A stretch of 14,257 nt of DNA, from positions 17,501-31,757 of the forward strand of contig JAHBMJ010001368.1 of NCBI GenBank assembly GCA_018398765.1. Reading direction: 5' to 3'. Within the stretch, counting starts at the first letter, position 1; each line of letters starts with the position of its first letter. Source of the stretch: Chromera velia (Eukaryota; Sar; Chromeraceae). Position numbers and translations under genes: made by a program. This document shows positions 12,573-14,257 of this stretch, one piece after another. The notes beneath the pieces are model-generated. The model was not told the DNA's origin. It saw nothing but the letters and a program-made list of their open reading frames with translations, and did not search any database.

Positions 12573-13907
12573 ATGCTTGGACGTATTTCGCCTTTCTTCA
12601 CGAGCTCATCGTTTGCCGATCCTTCTTGTGGAAGGACATGGCAGAAGAAGAACGAAAGGAAGATCCTGAGGGTGCGCTTCTCTCCAGATGGTTTGGCCTT
12701 TGTCAGAAGTGTTGGAGAGATTTTGTATGATGAGGGCACGGACATGCGAGAGGAGATCTTTCGGTTTCTCGAGAAGGGAAGAGAAGGTGAAGAGAGAGAG
12801 CGGGAGGGAGCTCTGAGACTAAACAGAGACGCACTGGCGTTGAAATACTGGGTCAGTTGGATAGGCTGCTTCCATTATTTTTCCCATTTCTTTCACGCAT
12901 CCTTGGGTTCTCTGCTCTCTTGCTCTGTTTCTGTCATATCACTCAATGAAAACTCTAGCATGGATTTTGTATCCCTCCTCACCCTGTGTTCTTCCTGTCC
13001 CTCTTCGAACTCTTTGAGACGACAAATGCAGGACGGCGAAGACTGGTCTCTCCTCAATGCCGTCACTCAGCGAGACCTCTTGGACCTTTTTAGAGAGAAG
13101 CAGAACGCTGTGCGTTTCCCGAGACGACCTGAAGGGGCGACAGGGGAAGGGTGCGAGATTCACATCTGCGTGGTGGCTGCCGAAGTGCGGAAGCAGCCCC
13201 CGGCTCCTCGTTCCCCCCCTGCCAACTCCCGCCTCACCCGTCTCCCGAGCACTCAGACCAGTACAAGCAGTAGCGTGTCAGATCAGTCAAACGGTCTTCG
13301 AGTGTGTGGTGCAGACCTGCACTGGACCTGGAGGTCCGGGTCCGTCTCTCTGCAAGAGAAGAAACCCCTTGCTGTGCGAACAGAGACCGACGGTGCCATT
13401 CGTGTGGTGCAGGATGAGGGGGGGCAAAGAGGAGGAGTCGTTGACGAGCTCTGCCGCATCGTTGTCCGAATCGAGACGACTGTGGGGGGGTGCTGTGAGT
13501 TTGAAGCATTCGTTGTCGCTGTGTGTGGTCCTGGGGGCTCTTCTGTGTGTCTGACTGAAGAGGGTCGCAGTAGGGGGTGGAGACTCTCTGAGTGTCCCTC
13601 CTCTTCAGCCGTGGAAATTCTCCCACCACTCCCCGGAGATGTGCCTGCATGTGCCCAAGAAACCGAGAATCTCCCTGTGGGGGAGCCTGATGAGAAAATC
13701 CTCGGGACAGATGAAGTGAGGGAAGCGAGTGGTGCGTCAGCACTGTTGCAGAGCCAGTCAGAAGCAGACAAGGAGATGGAGACTGGCGAAGAAAGCCAAT
13801 CAGGTGCACTGAGTGAGGAGGAAGAGTCGAGTGGCATCCCGTTGAATTTCCCAACCGTGCAGTGTGACCTCTGCAAGGTCTTCCCAATTTCGGACTTCAG
13901 ATACAAG
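12573..13907 (+). CDS. PB1 and ZZ zinc-finger protein, 3' end missing
   Basis: The visible part is exon 1 at 12573-12851 and exon 2 at 13032-13907 (about 385 residues); the rest lies past the window. Residues 26-33 (KILRVRFS) look like PB1 strand 1 and 48-61 like its first helix. Across the splice, LALKYW|DGEDWSLLNAVTQRDL (88-108) matches the acidic OPCA motif, and EIHICVV (about 130) the last strand. A long Ser/Glu-rich disordered middle follows. The visible end, CDLCKVFPISDFRYK, is the first half of a ZZ finger (C-x2-C...RYK). PB1 plus ZZ is the layout of p62/SQSTM1 and NBR1 selective-autophagy receptors. A UBA or LIR motif would be expected downstream but cannot be seen. The start ATG at 12573 has A at -3 and an in-frame TGA at 12561. 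A spliced upstream exon is not excluded. The PB1 call rests on motif pattern, with strand 1 less typical than the OPCA part. Confidence 0.68.
12852..13031 (+). other. Intron 1 of gene 3 (180 nt, phase 0, no in-frame stop)
   Basis: The donor is TACTGG|GTCAGT and the acceptor is AAATGCAG|GACGGC, with a C/T-rich 3' half. Length is divisible by three and the frame stays open through it, so unspliced RNA would add 60 residues. Splicing is inferred because removal rebuilds a continuous PB1 OPCA motif (KYW|DGEDW), while retention inserts hydrophobic and Cys/Ser-rich sequence into it. Confidence 0.7.
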
Positions 13908-14257
13908 GTCAGTCATTGTGGTGACGCTTTAGGGATCTGTGGATGCATCGAGCTATTCTATTGTGATGTTGTGTTGTGGGAGCATAAAGGGGAGAAGTTG
14001 ACGCGAAAGTGACTTCCTCTTTATGCACGAACTCGAAGAGTCAGGCTGCACAAGTGTGTTCGGTTTCAGCGCAGTCCCGCGATGGAATGTGAAAGGTTTG
14101 CATCGATCCTTTCACGTGGAGCCCTTCCTTTTCTTTTGGAAGGCTGTGACCGTACTCTCTCTCTCTCTCTTCTCTCTCTCTTCTCTCTCTCCTCTCTCTC
14201 TCTCTCTCTCTTTCTCTCTCCCTGTGTGTGTGTGTGGGGGGGGGGGGGGGGGGGGGG
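13908..14257 (+). other. Start of intron 2 of gene 3, truncated by window end
   Basis: The donor TACAAG|GTCAGT has the same hexamer as the preceding intron and falls after RYK of the ZZ finger, where the family has C-x2-C next. No acceptor in the remaining 350 nt restores a ZZ-like sequence, so the next exon should lie beyond the edge. Read through, the frame would run on to a TGA at 14010-14012. Confidence 0.55.
14154..14257 (+). repeat. (CT)n-(GT)n-(G)22 tract at the window edge
   Basis: A CT-rich tract (about 14154-14222) passes into seven GT units and then 22 consecutive Gs to the last base. It is the third copy of the CT-then-GT order. The terminal G run may reflect an assembly or sequencing stop rather than real sequence. 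Confidence 0.9.

Noticed and set aside
12257-12730. 157-codon plus-strand open frame overlapping the gene 3 start
   Set aside because: It begins with a non-ATG codon, has no recognisable domain and overlaps in another frame the PB1 strand-1 coding sequence.
13234-13906. Minus-strand open frames of over 200 codons opposite gene 3 exon 2
   Set aside because: They are shadow frames of the PB1/ZZ exon and show only Ser/Pro/Arg-rich low complexity.

Overview
This window looks like nuclear DNA of a protist-type eukaryote. It contains spliced genes, long (CT)n/(GT)n microsatellites, AT-rich intergenic islands in an otherwise GC-balanced background, and no operons or ribosome binding sites. A chromerid alga such as Chromera velia fits the style (microsatellite-laden introns, many lineage-specific ankyrin proteins), but that assignment is an inference and rests on no marker gene. 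The sequence stops in a run of 22 Gs, so the right edge may be a contig end.

Three protein genes can be supported. Gene 1 (+, 1277-5096, two exons) encodes an ankyrin-repeat protein of about 841 residues with an F-box-like N-terminus and a short C-terminal polyglutamine. Its single 1.3-kb intron is packed with simple repeats. Gene 2 (-, 10140 down to 7525, three exons) encodes an 11-TM transporter of the amino acid/auxin permease (AAAP, Aa_trans) family, with an unusually long hydrophilic insertion of roughly 240 residues between TM8 and TM9. Gene 3 (+, 12573 to beyond the right edge) begins with a PB1 domain and reaches the first half of a ZZ zinc finger. This is the p62/NBR1-like layout, and the 3' end is missing.

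Layout: 1-1276 is an unassigned left flank (AT-rich island, GC-rich palindromic patch, TATA-like repeat, 5' leader). Gene 1 and gene 2 converge on 5097-7524, which has no recognisable gene and a second AT-rich island. Genes 2 and 3 diverge from 10141-12572, which holds TATA-like motifs, a compound microsatellite, a 22-bp tandem duplication and a third AT-rich island. The three genes have no evident shared pathway.

The most interesting pattern is in the introns. All five inferred introns begin with GTC, all four visible acceptors are TGCAG, and all are phase 0. One of them is a 180-nt intron without stop codons that splits the PB1 acidic motif. No wholly new system is evident.
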